From the NCBI GenBank assembly GCA_014138725.1, contig JACJID010000010.1:248001-312000 (forward strand): a DNA stretch of 64,000 nt. The letters are read 5' to 3'. This document shows, one piece after another, positions 35,473-44,500 of this stretch. The translations under genes were made by a program, and so were the position numbers. A model generated the notes under the pieces. That model saw only the letters and a program-made list of their open reading frames with translations, was not told the DNA's origin and did no database searches. The number at the start of each line of letters is the position of its first letter. The stretch's first letter is position 1. The stretch is from Kutzneria viridogrisea. Its GTDB lineage: Bacteria; Actinomycetota; Actinomycetes; Mycobacteriales; Pseudonocardiaceae.

Positions 35473-38085
35473 TCAGTGAACCGCCTGTGGCGGTATGTGC
35501 GGCCAACCCGTCCTGGCCAGGAACGGCAGCACGGCGTCGGTTTGGCCCTCCGCCGCGGCGATCGCGCACAGCACTCCCGCGCCCCCTGTGGCCAGGTCCA
35601 TGGACAGGCGCAGCATGCGGTCACCGGGAAATGCGAGCGATCCCAGGTAGTGCGTGCCGTGCAGGGCGATCAACAGCAGCAGGTGGTGTTGCAGCGCTTC
35701 CTTCCCGGCGCGGTCGTGGCGGCGGGAGGGTGAGGCGGCCAGTGCCCCGATGAGGCCCGCGCGTCCGGAGAACAGCCCGGCCTCGGGGACGAACTCCACC
35801 CGGCAACTGCGCCACAGTGCGGGAAGTCGGCTGGCACAGGGCGAATCAGGTGCGTGCAGGAGGAACTGGTCGAGCACCAGCGCGATGCCCGCCGCTCCCG
35901 CCGCCAGCCCGGGGTTGCCGTACCCGCGGCCGCGCGGGCCGGTGTCCAGGTCCAGCAGCAAGGCCTGCCCGGCCCGCTCCAGCCACACCGAGTCGGTGGT
36001 GTGTTCGTACAGCCTCAGGAAGAACAGCGCGGGACCGGTCCACCCGTACAGCAGACCGCGACGGCGCCTGCGGGAGATCGACACCGCCTCCAGGGCCGCG
36101 GCCAACCGGTCGGCGAGGATCAGGACCCTGGCCAGGTGGGCCGGGCGCGACTGGGTTTTGCCCGAGTGCAGCAGGGCAAGGCCCACGCCCGCCAGCCCCG
36201 CGAACAGGCTGTGGTCACCGACCTGCTCGGTCAGCGGGACCGCCTGGTCGGCGAGTTCGAGGGCCTGCTCGTGGTAGCCGAGTTCGTCGAGCACGTGGGC
36301 GATCCCGTGGGCACCGTCGTAGAAGCCGGTCCTGCGGGGTGGCTCCCTGACCACGGCCTCGAGCAACCACTGCTCGTAGTCCGGGTGACGCCCGCCGCCG
36401 CTGGCGAACAGCGCGTGGATCACGCCGGCCGCGCCGTAGGCGAAGCAGGTCCCTCCCGCCGCGAACTGCTCCACGTCACCGGGGAAGAGCCGGTCACGCC
36501 GCTGCGGGGTCGCGCTGAGGGTGATCGCCTCGACCACCGAGTCGCGAACGGCCTGCCAGTAGCGATCGGACCACTCGTGGCCGACCTCGGCCACGGCCGC
36601 GCCGCGCCCGGTGCGCTTGGTCGCCGTCCTGCCACGAGCGCCGCGCTGGGCCGCCTGCTTGACCTGGGGTCGTTCGCCGCCGCGCAGGACCGCCAGGACA
36701 CGATCGGCGTACCCGGCGGGCAGCGGGAACCGTCGTGCCACGAAACTGAGGTGTGCTCGTGTCTTCTCCGGTGCGAGCTGGAGCAGGGAGACCATGGGCA
36801 GGAACACGCACAGCCTGAGCACGGCCAGGGCGTAGTGGTCGATGTCGAACCCGGTCCGGTCGGCCGGAGCGACAAAACCCGGTGCGCCCCCGATCGTCCG
36901 CAGCCACGGCTTGTGCACCGGGAAGGACAGCTCGAAGTCCACCAGGGACACACAGCCACCGTCGTCGACGATGACGTTGCCGGGGTGCAGGTCCCCGTAC
37001 ACGATCCCGCGTTCGTGCACCGCGTCGAGCAGCGCCTCCACCTTGTCGAGCAGGTCCAGCGCCCGCTCGGTGTACTGGCTGACCTCCCGCCGCCCCGCGC
37101 CGGGTTTCGCACACGGGTACTCCTCGGCCAGCCACCTCGCCAGCGTCCGCCCCGGCACGTACCCCATGACGAGAAAGTGGTGCTCCCACATCGTCACGAA
37201 GTCGAACACCTCTGGCACACCTGCGACTCCGGCCAGCTTCCGCATGACGCACCGCTCGTGGTACAGCCTGCCGACCGAGTCCTGCCCGTCCCCGTCCAGA
37301 CCCGCGTACGGGCGCGCTTCCTTGAGTACCACCGTGTCCTGCGAGGTCTGCGCCCGGGCGAGGTACACGCCGCCGGAGTTGGAGAAGTGCAACGCGCGCA
37401 GCACCTGGTACGGCGGCTGATCGGCGGACTGTAGCCCGCGGCGCACGAGCTGTGCTCGCAACACGGACGGAAGCCGCACCCAGTCGGGCAAGGTGAACAC
37501 CGGATCGCGCTCGTCGGGCTCCAGCACGCCGTCCGGCCTGCGCAGTGCGGGAATCACGGTTCCCTGATCGGCGATCGTGCACTGGCCGGTGAACTGCCCG
37601 TAACGCACGTACAGCGGCCCCTGCTCGTACCGGAGGTCGGTGAGCACGTGCGGCCCGTGCTCACCGACCAGTGCCAGTGACAGATCGGTGAGCACGCGTT
37701 CGAGTTCCCGTTCTCCCACCGGGTAGATCGTGATGAACTTGCCGCTTCCCGTTCTGGGGGCGTACTTCGAGTTGCACGCGACGAGCAGCTTCTCGTTGGA
37801 CAGGAACTTGAAGGTGATCCCCCGGTCGGTGCAGTACTCCCAGACCGCCCCCAGCACGCGCCACGCGTTGTCGGGCACCGCGGAGACGTGCACCTTCCAG
37901 CCCTGTTCGGGCAGCACGGCGGCCCTGGGCGACATCGAGGTCCAGGTTCCCTGGTTGACGCGGTCCCACCCGGACGGCACCGGCGGCAGGGAGGAATCGA
38001 ACGCGGGCTCACCACTGTCCCAACGGGACGGTGTCTCGTAGAAGAGCGGGTCCGCAAGGCAGAAGACCTCGTAGCGGACATCCAT
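35473..38085 (-). CDS. Class III lanthipeptide synthetase LanKC
   Basis: 870 residues from ATG 38085, eight bases after GGGGAGAGG. Three modules: N-terminal phospho-Ser/Thr lyase (residues 1-200, with KFLSNEKLLVACNSKYAPRT and SGKFITIYP), central Ser/Thr kinase (about 215-500; VVLKEARPYAGLDGDG with the ATP Lys, GIVYGDLHPGNVIVDD catalytic loop, LVDFELS metal Asp) and a C-terminal LanC-like cyclase (about 540-870; GFYDGAHGIAHVLDE, SLFAGLAGVGLALL, LATGGAGVL). The cyclase part lacks the Cys-Cys-His zinc ligands, as expected of class III. The enzyme phosphorylates, eliminates and cyclises the precursor encoded at 35308. No dedicated transporter is adjacent. Confidence 0.93.
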   Translation of the reverse strand: MDVRYEVFCLADPLFYETPSRWDSGEPAFDSSLPPVPSGWDRVNQGTWTSMSPRAAVLPEQGWKVHVSAVPDNAWRVLGAVWEYCTDRGITFKFLSNEKLLVACNSKYAPRTGSGKFITIYPVGERELERVLTDLSLALVGEHGPHVLTDLRYEQGPLYVRYGQFTGQCTIADQGTVIPALRRPDGVLEPDERDPVFTLPDWVRLPSVLRAQLVRRGLQSADQPPYQVLRALHFSNSGGVYLARAQTSQDTVVLKEARPYAGLDGDGQDSVGRLYHERCVMRKLAGVAGVPEVFDFVTMWEHHFLVMGYVPGRTLARWLAEEYPCAKPGAGRREVSQYTERALDLLDKVEALLDAVHERGIVYGDLHPGNVIVDDGGCVSLVDFELSFPVHKPWLRTIGGAPGFVAPADRTGFDIDHYALAVLRLCVFLPMVSLLQLAPEKTRAHLSFVARRFPLPAGYADRVLAVLRGGERPQVKQAAQRGARGRTATKRTGRGAAVAEVGHEWSDRYWQAVRDSVVEAITLSATPQRRDRLFPGDVEQFAAGGTCFAYGAAGVIHALFASGGGRHPDYEQWLLEAVVREPPRRTGFYDGAHGIAHVLDELGYHEQALELADQAVPLTEQVGDHSLFAGLAGVGLALLHSGKTQSRPAHLARVLILADRLAAALEAVSISRRRRRGLLYGWTGPALFFLRLYEHTTDSVWLERAGQALLLDLDTGPRGRGYGNPGLAAGAAGIALVLDQFLLHAPDSPCASRLPALWRSCRVEFVPEAGLFSGRAGLIGALAASPSRRHDRAGKEALQHHLLLLIALHGTHYLGSLAFPGDRMLRLSMDLATGGAGVLCAIAAAEGQTDAVLPFLARTGWPHIPPQAVH

Positions 38086-38688
38086 GTGGAAACCTCTCCC
38101 CAAGGTAGGCGTGGCCAGTTGAGATCGACCGGTACTCGCCGGGCGCGACTGCGCACATCGCGTCTTCAACAACCTCGTCGCTCGGTTGCGATTCCCGGAC
38201 TCTTCCAGAGGAACACTCACACCCACGCCTTCCAGTCGAGTGAATCACCACACTCCGCCGTCCGGTCGACACCCCACTGTCGCAGCGCACTGGACACCCC
38301 CTCCGCACATTGCCAAAACCACACCTGGAACATGTACAAGTTTCATGTAAGTGTCTGCGCAACGATTTTCTGCTACACCGAATGACTACCGAAGAACCAC
38401 CCAACCGGGCGTTGTCACCGGTCTCACATGACGCGACGATGGACGACGCTCTCAGACCGATGGGCCAGTCAGCGCATTACCTGACACCGTATGGCCTCTT
38501 GTGAGGACCGACAGGGGGATTTGTGGACAACCTGCCCACCGACCGTGAGGTCAGGGACGGCAGCAACATGGCGCGACACTGTCGCACCTCGACAGCAAAT
38601 GATTCTCGGATGGAGACATGTCCAACAGGTGGTGCAATCAGCTCGCAGACCTCGTGGGCACAAACAAGCCGGTGTTACGAGGGGACCT
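38086..38688. other. Divergent intergenic region LanKC / SDR
   Basis: About 600 bp with no convincing gene. 38325-38385 is clearly AT-rich and contains two CATGTA words (38331 and 38344), so it likely holds the LanKC promoter. Short frames at 38310 and 38523 have no family resemblance. Confidence 0.4.
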
Positions 38689-39558
38689 GTGACAGTGCGG
38701 AAGAGGTGGTCGGCAGCTTTGGTGACCGGTGCCACCGATGGCATCGGAAGGGCAGTGGCGCACCGTCTGGCCGGCATGGTCGACACGCTGCTCGTGCACG
38801 GGCGTGGCGCAAGATCGGTAATGGATCTCGCCGCCGCACTGGCCCCGGCTCACCCCGGCACGACGATCATCCCGCTGAAAGCCGACCTGTGCAGCATGGC
38901 CGAGATCCATTACATGATCAACAGGGTCTGCACGGCCGTGGATCAGCTCGACATCGTTGTCAACAACGCGGGAACTGCGGGTATCTACCCCAGGACCGTC
39001 ACCAGGGATGGCAATGAAGCGACACTGCAGGTCAACTACCTCGCACCGGTGATGATCACCGCGGGCCTGTTCGACCTGCTCTGCCTCGCCGAGCACGGCA
39101 GGGTGGTCAACGTGACCTGCGATTCCTACCGGAACGCGAAGTTGCGCTGGCACGACCTTTCCCTTGAGCAGCGATACCACCCCATGACCGCGTATGCCCA
39201 GTCCAAGCTCGCAGTCGTTCTGCACACCCAGGGGCTGGCGGACCGACTGTCCGCCAGTTCATGCGACGCGGTCTGCGTCAATCCCGGTAACGCCGATACG
39301 AAACTGCATCGCCGGGCTTTCGGTTGGCACGCGGAATCAGTCACCGGGGCGGTGGACAACGTCCTCTACGCCATCACGGCCCCGCTCGACGGCACTGGTT
39401 TCTACTTCAACCGGAAGGAACTCACGACGCCGGCCGTCGAACTTTTCCGCCCGCACGTACAGCGACACCTCGATCGGGTAACGGCCGGCCTGCTGAGCAC
39501 GCGCCTTCCTTGGCTGGAACGCGTGCACGTGCATCTGCCGCGGTCGACCGCCAGTTGA
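38689..39558 (+). CDS. Short-chain dehydrogenase/reductase
   Basis: About 289 residues; GTG 38689 or GTG 38695 may be used, with AGGGGA upstream favouring the second. Classical SDR features are intact: ALVTGATDGIGRAVA (NADP-binding glycine motif), DIVVNNAGTAG, VTCDS with catalytic Ser and YAQSK with Tyr and Lys. It resembles retinol-dehydrogenase/light-dependent-protochlorophyllide-reductase-like SDRs. It is divergent from LanKC. A tailoring role on the lanthipeptide, such as reduction, is possible, but the family is broad. Confidence 0.85.
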   Translation: MTVRKRWSAALVTGATDGIGRAVAHRLAGMVDTLLVHGRGARSVMDLAAALAPAHPGTTIIPLKADLCSMAEIHYMINRVCTAVDQLDIVVNNAGTAGIYPRTVTRDGNEATLQVNYLAPVMITAGLFDLLCLAEHGRVVNVTCDSYRNAKLRWHDLSLEQRYHPMTAYAQSKLAVVLHTQGLADRLSASSCDAVCVNPGNADTKLHRRAFGWHAESVTGAVDNVLYAITAPLDGTGFYFNRKELTTPAVELFRPHVQRHLDRVTAGLLSTRLPWLERVHVHLPRSTAS

Positions 39559-39788
39559 AAAACGGCTCCGGCGCGTTCAACGGCCGGAGGCGAGAACCGA
39601 TCCGACGTTCGGTTCCCGCCCCGCGTGGCTCCCTGCCAGCCACGCCGCGTGGGGAGATGCGGCTACCCCACCATGGCGCCGCAGTGGTGAAAATGGAACA
39701 CTGGAAGTTGGCGCACCCACGCCACTAGCACATTTCGGCCTCGCTGTGGCGCGGTGCATTGTCACCTCAGTGTCCGAGGATCACTCCC

Positions 39789-40847
39789 ATGCTCGAAATC
39801 GTTGGGCTCGACGCCACCGCCGAAGCCGTCTACGGGGTACTCGTCGACCGCTCGCCCTGCACGGTTGACGTACTCGTGCGCTGTTCCGGATCCGATCCAG
39901 GTACTGTCAGCCGAGCGCTGCGCGCGTTGGAGGAGCGCGGCTTGGTAGTGCACAGCGCGGACGACCCCGCGCTGCTGACCGTGCCCCCACCCGACATGGC
40001 GCTGGAAGTCCTGCTGCTGGAACAACAAGAGCGCATCAAACGGGCGCGGCTGTTCTCCGACCGGCTCGCGGAGCGGTACCGTCGCGCCGCGTCCAGCCGC
40101 AGCCCCGCCGAACTGGTCGAGGTGGTCTCGGGCCGCAAGGACGTGGCCCGCCGCATCGAACAGATCCTGCGCAGCACCACCGAGGAGGTCAGGTTCATCG
40201 ACAAGCGGCCCTACGTGGTCGCGCCCGAAGACCTCGCCGGGGTCGAGGCCGAGATGCTGCGCCGTGGGGTGCCCTACCGGGGTCTGTACGATCCGGAAGG
40301 GCTGTCCACGCGCGACATACAGGGCAGGCTGGAGCCCACGATCACGCAGAGCGAGCAGGCGCGCGTGCTGCCCGCGGCGCCGATCAAGCTCATACTCGCC
40401 GACGACCGGTTGGCGGTGCTCCCCCTGCGGTCCTCGGCCACAGCGGTGGAGAGCGTCATGATCGTGCACGCCCCAGCGCTACTCGAAGCACTGAGCGTGC
40501 TGTTCGAGGCCCTGTGGCGCAGCGCTTTGCCGCTGCCCGCACCGGGCGCACCGGCATCGACCACGCCCGCGGACGCGCCGACCGCCGAGGACCGCAGACT
40601 CATCGCCTTGTTGACCGCCGGGCTGCCCGACCGGATCATCGCCCGGCAGCTGGGGCTGTCCTACCGGACCTTCCAGCGGCGCATCGGTTCCCTGCTGGAC
40701 CGGCTCGGGGTCAGGACGCGCTTCCAGGCCGGGTTGCAGGCCGCCTTCCGGGGCCTGGTACCCGCTCCGGAGCCGCAGTCCTCCCTGGAACCCACCGGCC
40801 AGCCGCCCCGGCCCGACAGCGGCCCGCCGCATGGCCACCTGCGGTGA
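39789..40847 (+). CDS. TrmB-like / LuxR-type two-HTH transcriptional regulator
   Basis: A 352-residue regulator. The N-terminus (about 1-75) is a TrmB-like winged helix: EAVYGVLVDRSPCTVDVLVR, TVSRALRALEERGLV. A sensor region follows with helical stalk and RFIDKRPYVVAPEDLAGVEA, similar to phospholipase-D-like effector domains of TrmB proteins. The C-terminus (about 275-335) is a LuxR-type helix-turn-helix (LIALLTAGLPDRIIARQLGL, SYRTFQRRIGSLLDRLG). Such mixed regulators often sit in RiPP clusters of actinomycetes. GTG 39759 is an alternative start. It is followed by the reductase gene on the same strand. Confidence 0.8.
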   Translation: MLEIVGLDATAEAVYGVLVDRSPCTVDVLVRCSGSDPGTVSRALRALEERGLVVHSADDPALLTVPPPDMALEVLLLEQQERIKRARLFSDRLAERYRRAASSRSPAELVEVVSGRKDVARRIEQILRSTTEEVRFIDKRPYVVAPEDLAGVEAEMLRRGVPYRGLYDPEGLSTRDIQGRLEPTITQSEQARVLPAAPIKLILADDRLAVLPLRSSATAVESVMIVHAPALLEALSVLFEALWRSALPLPAPGAPASTTPADAPTAEDRRLIALLTAGLPDRIIARQLGLSYRTFQRRIGSLLDRLGVRTRFQAGLQAAFRGLVPAPEPQSSLEPTGQPPRPDSGPPHGHLR

Positions 40848-40951
40848 TCGGCCACGCCAGTGCAGACTGGGCACGGGGAGGCGCCGCAGGATGCCGACGC
40901 AGGCGTGTGGTTGACCGTGACCGCCGCGTGCGACGACCACGAGGACCCGCA

Positions 40952-41845
40952 ACCATGTCAACAACGCTCGCCCTTGCCACCGGAGCTCGGACCCGAGACC
41001 TGGTCGGTGCCCGCATCGGCCGTTCGGCCGCGCTGCTCAACCCCACGCCGGCACAGCAGCCGGTCGCCGTCATCGGCAGAGGACGGCTGGCCAGTGGCAT
41101 CGCGGAACGGCTGCTGGACCACGACTTCGAGGTCCGGGTGTGGAACCGGTCCCCGACACGTGCCCGCAGGTTGGCGGTGCTGGGCGCGCGCGTGACCTCG
41201 ACCCCGGCCGAGGCCGCTTCCGGCGCGGGCGCGCTGTTGTTGTGCGCCTCGGGCTCGGAGGACCTGCGCGCGGCCCTGCACGGCCCCGGAGGCGTGCTCG
41301 CCGAGGACACCGTGCACGGCGTGCTGGTGTGCATGAGCGCGGTGTCCCCGCAGGAGGTCAAGGCGCTGGCCTTGATGACCGACGCCGTGGTGGACGTGGG
41401 CGTGCTCGGCACGGCGAACCAGGCACGCGCAGGCAGGTTGCAGCTCTACACCGGTGGCCGGTGGAAGGAGGTCCGCGAGATCGCCCGCATACTCGACCCG
41501 TTGGCCCACAGGGTCAAGCACGTCGGTCCACTCGGCGCGGGCACGTTGGTGAAGCTGCTCAGCTCGGTGTGGCACGAGGTCGGCGTCCAGCTCATCGCGG
41601 AGTTGTCCGCGCTGGGCGGGGCGGCCGGGTTGTCACAGTCCGTGGTCGCCGAGGCTCTGCGCGAGACTGACGTGGGTGAACCCGTACTCGCCTCCGAGGC
41701 GGTGTGGCAGGACCACAAGCGGGTGCGGACAGCCTCAGCGGTGTCCCCACTTGCGGCCGCTGTCGCCGAGGCGGACCGGTCCGACCTCCCGCTGCCGCTG
41801 GTGCGACGAGCCTCCCAGACGGCGGCTCCGTCCGCCGGGTCCTGA
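40952..41845 (+). CDS. NAD(P)-dependent 6-phosphogluconate-dehydrogenase-like reductase
   Basis: A 297-residue member of the 3-hydroxyisobutyrate dehydrogenase / imine reductase superfamily. The Rossmann motif is VAVIGRGRLASGIAERL, where GxGxMG has become GRGRLAS; the substrate region has CMSAVSP and the catalytic Lys is in GAGTLVKLLSSVWHEVG. NADP preference is suggested by WNRSPTRARRL. Imine reductases of this fold tailor natural products. Its position between the lanthipeptide regulator and PQQ genes gives no unique partner. The ATG at 40952 follows a GAGGAC. Confidence 0.75.
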   Translation, partial: TMSTTLALATGARTRDLVGARIGRSAALLNPTPAQQPVAVIGRGRLASGIAERLLDHDFEVRVWNRSPTRARRLAVLGARVTSTPAEAASGAGALLLCASGSEDLRAALHGPGGVLAEDTVHGVLVCMSAVSPQEVKALALMTDAVVDVGVLGTANQARAGRLQLYTGGRWKEVREIARILDPLAHRVKHVGPLGAGTLVKLLSSVWHEVGVQLIAELSALGGAAGLSQSVVAEALRETDVGEPVLASEAVWQDHKRVRTASAVSPLAAAVAEADRSDLPLPLVRRASQTAAPSAGS

Positions 41846-42017
41846 ACTCCGCGAGCAGCCCGTGATCCCCCCTCCACCGCGACGAGCGCAGGCGCGGTCG
41901 ACCGGTCGTGCGCCCCGGTCGACTGGCACGCCGCGGTGGAGCGGGCGCTCGGGCGAACCGCTGCGGGTCGGCACTGCCAGTACGCGAGAGCCGACCCGCA
42001 GCGGGATGGGCACCAGA

Positions 42018-43061
42018 TCAGCCGGTCGAGCTCATCACGAGATCGCCCTGCGGTCCTGGCACGCCCCGCTGGTCCCGGTTGGACGTGCTGAACCACAACC
42101 TGTCATCCGGTCCCGCCACCACGGCGCGCAACCGGCCGAAGTAGTTCTGGTAGATCGAGCCTGGCTCGCCGAGCTCGCCGTCCTCCAGCACCGGGATCCG
42201 CCACATCCGTTGGCCCTTCAGCGCGGCGACGTAGAGGTTGCCGTGGTAGTAGGCGGCCCCGCTCGGCGACGCCTCCTCGGTGTTCCACTGGATCAGCGGG
42301 TCGACGAAACTGCTGTTGGGCACCGCGCACCGGCCCTCGCACACCGGCCACCCGTAGTTCCTGCCCGGTTCGATCCTGTTCACCTCGTCCCAGTGCTCGT
42401 CGCCGAGCTCGGTCGCGTACATGTGACCGCGGTCGTCCCAGGCGAGCCCCTCGACGTCGCGGTGGCCGTAGGAGTACACCAGCGGCGCCGTGGGGAACGG
42501 GTTGTCCGGCGCACCACGGCCGTCCCCGGTGATGCGCAGGATCTTGCCCGCCAACGAGATGAGGTCCTGCGCGCGGGGTCCGGCCATCGCGTCCCCCGTC
42601 GCCACGTAGAGGTAGCCGTCCGGCCCGAAGGCGATGCGGCCGCCGTTGTGCGCCTCACCCCTCGGGATCCCGGCCAGCACCGCGACCGGGGCGCTGTCCC
42701 CGGTCAGCCGGACCACCCGGTTGTCCACAGTGGTCGAGTAGTACACGAACACGGATTTGTCCGACTCGTAGTGCGGGGACACCGCGAGGCCGAGCAGTCC
42801 ACCGGTGCTCCCGGTGCCGACCGCGTCCTGGATCCGGCGCAGGACCGAGGCGCCGCTCCCGGACAGCCGCAGCACGCGGAAGGTGCTGCGTTCGGTGATC
42901 AGTGCCGTCGCGTCGGGCAGGAAGTCGATCTCCCACGGGACGCTCAGGTTGCTCGCCTCGGTGCGGACCGCCGCTGCCTGACTGGGAAGCGCGCCCGCCG
43001 ACACGGTGCAGAATCCGAGCACAGCAGCACACACGAAGGCGACACTTCGCCCAAGCCTCAT
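42018..43061 (-). CDS. Secreted PQQ-dependent sugar dehydrogenase (GSDH family)
   Basis: 347 residues from ATG 43061 after AGGAGAG. A signal peptide covers residues 1-31 (SVAFVCAAVLGFCTVSAGAL, then PSQAAA). The mature part is a six-bladed beta-propeller of the glucose/sorbosone dehydrogenase family: LSVPWEIDFLPDATALITER, GGLLGLAVSPHY, EAHNGGRIAFGPDGYLYVATGDA with the active-site His, YSYGHRDVEGLAWD and NYGWPVCEG. It oxidises sugars using PQQ outside the cell. It is divergent from pqqA with a 271-bp gap, so the cofactor genes and their user lie side by side. Confidence 0.9.
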   Translation of the reverse strand: MRLGRSVAFVCAAVLGFCTVSAGALPSQAAAVRTEASNLSVPWEIDFLPDATALITERSTFRVLRLSGSGASVLRRIQDAVGTGSTGGLLGLAVSPHYESDKSVFVYYSTTVDNRVVRLTGDSAPVAVLAGIPRGEAHNGGRIAFGPDGYLYVATGDAMAGPRAQDLISLAGKILRITGDGRGAPDNPFPTAPLVYSYGHRDVEGLAWDDRGHMYATELGDEHWDEVNRIEPGRNYGWPVCEGRCAVPNSSFVDPLIQWNTEEASPSGAAYYHGNLYVAALKGQRMWRIPVLEDGELGEPGSIYQNYFGRLRAVVAGPDDRLWFSTSNRDQRGVPGPQGDLVMSSTG

Positions 43062-43332
43062 CTGCTCTCCTGACGTCGAGAAGTGGTTGCTGGAACCGGC
43101 CGGCCCAGACCCAGCTGGGTGGCTCCCGCATCGAATCACCGCGACGCTCGGTCACGTACCGCCTGCCAGGGGGCCAGCGGTCTACTCCGGTTGGCAGAAC
43201 CTCCTTGGCTCCCAAGGAACTGCGCTCGACCGGAGCAGTCGGTGCGAGCCCGCTACCGCCCGTGTCAGGATGCGGCGCGCGCAGGTCAACACCTGACGCG
43301 AGGGACCAATCAGAAAAGTGAGGATTCCTGCT

Positions 43333-43455
43333 ATGACGAAGTCGTTGTCCCATGGCGAGATCGACACCGAACCGTCACCGGCCGACTGGGTGAAGCCGGA
43401 CTTCAGCGAGTACGAGACGCCGATGGAGGTCACGGCGTACTCCGGCCGCGCCTGA
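43333..43455 (+). CDS. pqqA: PQQ precursor peptide PqqA
   Basis: A 40-residue peptide, ATG 43333 preceded by GTGAGGA. The second half, WVKPDFSEYETPMEVTAYSG, has the PqqA pattern with Glu31 and Tyr35 in EVTAY, the two residues that PqqE crosslinks and that become the PQQ skeleton. The N-terminal 18 residues are longer than in proteobacterial PqqA (22-24 residues in total). It is followed 80 bp later by pqqC. It is too short for many gene finders. Confidence 0.92.
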   Translation: MTKSLSHGEIDTEPSPADWVKPDFSEYETPMEVTAYSGRA

Positions 43456-43535
43456 GCCAGTCCGGTCCCATCGCCGCGCGACTACCCGAACGGGGAGTCG
43501 CGCGGCGCCCCCTTTCCCCACCCAGGAGTTGTCGC

Positions 43536-44225
43536 ATGTGCAGCAACGAACCGTTGCCCGTCGAGGAGTTCGTCGCGAACCTGCAAGCCGTCGGCCCGCG
43601 CTATTGGCATGATCATCCGTTTCATCAGCGGCTGCACCAGGGCCTGCTGAGCAAACACGAACTCCAGTCCTGGGCCGCCAACCGCTGGTACTACCAACGC
43701 AGCCTGCCCCAGAAAGACGCCGCGATCCTGGCCAACTGCCCACTCCCCCACATCCGCCGACACTGGCTGGACCGCATCACCTACCACGACGGCGACCGCC
43801 CCGACACCGGCGGCACCGAGAACTGGCTCCGCATGGCCGAAGCCCTCGGCCTGGACCGCACCGAAGTCCTCGACGAACGCCACGTCCTACCCGGAGTCCG
43901 CTTCGCCGTGGACGCCTACCTCACCTTCGCCCGCACCAAACCCTGGCTGGAATCGGTCGCCTCCGGCCTGACCGAGATGTTCTCCCCCGGCCTGATGCGC
44001 CGCCGCCTGGCCGACATGCGCGAACAGTACCCCTGGATCGCCGAGGACGGCTTCGCCTACTTCACCTCCCGCCTCACCGTCATCGCCGACGAGGGCACCA
44101 CCACCCTCGACCTCGTCGTCGAACACGCCACCACCCGCGCCCAACAACACGCCGCCATCGCCGCCCTGACCTTCAAATGCGACGTCCTGCGCGCGATCCT
44201 GGACACCGTGGACTACTACTCATGA
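43536..44225 (+). CDS. pqqC: PqqC, pyrroloquinoline-quinone synthase
   Basis: A 229-residue cofactor-less oxidase starting at ATG 43536 after AGGAGTT. It is a TENA/heme-oxygenase-like helical bundle: YWHDHPFHQRLHQGLLSKHE near the start, WAANRWYYQRSLPQKDAAIL and YFTSRLTVIADEGTTTLDLV are characteristic PqqC helices with the active-site His, Arg and Lys. It closes the ring and performs the final eight-electron oxidation. The stop overlaps the PqqD start (ATGA). From here to 45551 the coding strand is unusually C-rich (runs such as CCCCCCACGCCACCCCCC) compared with nearby genes. Confidence 0.95.
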   Translation: MCSNEPLPVEEFVANLQAVGPRYWHDHPFHQRLHQGLLSKHELQSWAANRWYYQRSLPQKDAAILANCPLPHIRRHWLDRITYHDGDRPDTGGTENWLRMAEALGLDRTEVLDERHVLPGVRFAVDAYLTFARTKPWLESVASGLTEMFSPGLMRRRLADMREQYPWIAEDGFAYFTSRLTVIADEGTTTLDLVVEHATTRAQQHAAIAALTFKCDVLRAILDTVDYYS

Positions 44226-44500
44226 CCACCCCCCACGCCACCCCCCAGGCCATCCCCCGACTGCGCCGCGGCGTCCGCTGCGCCTACGACCGCACCCGCG
44301 ACACCGACGTCGTCCTGTTCCCCGAGGGCGTGCTGCTGCTCAACCCCACCGCCTCCGCGGTCCTGGACGCCTGCGACGGGGCCACCAGCATCGCGGCCAT
44401 CACCCACACCCTGGCCACCGAGTTCCACGGCGTCCAGGCCACCGACATCCTCGACCTGCTGACCCGGCTGGCCGCCCGCAGGGTGGTGGACCTTGACTGA
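44222..44500 (+). CDS. pqqD: PqqD, RiPP recognition element
   Basis: A 92-residue winged-helix RRE protein that presents PqqA to PqqE. Typical features: PRLRRGVRCAYDRTRDTDVV, LFPEGVLLLNPTASAVLDAC, and helices ATEFHGVQATDILDLLTRLA. It overlaps pqqC by four bases and pqqE by eight, so all three are translationally coupled. Confidence 0.93.
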   Translation: MTTPHATPQAIPRLRRGVRCAYDRTRDTDVVLFPEGVLLLNPTASAVLDACDGATSIAAITHTLATEFHGVQATDILDLLTRLAARRVVDLD

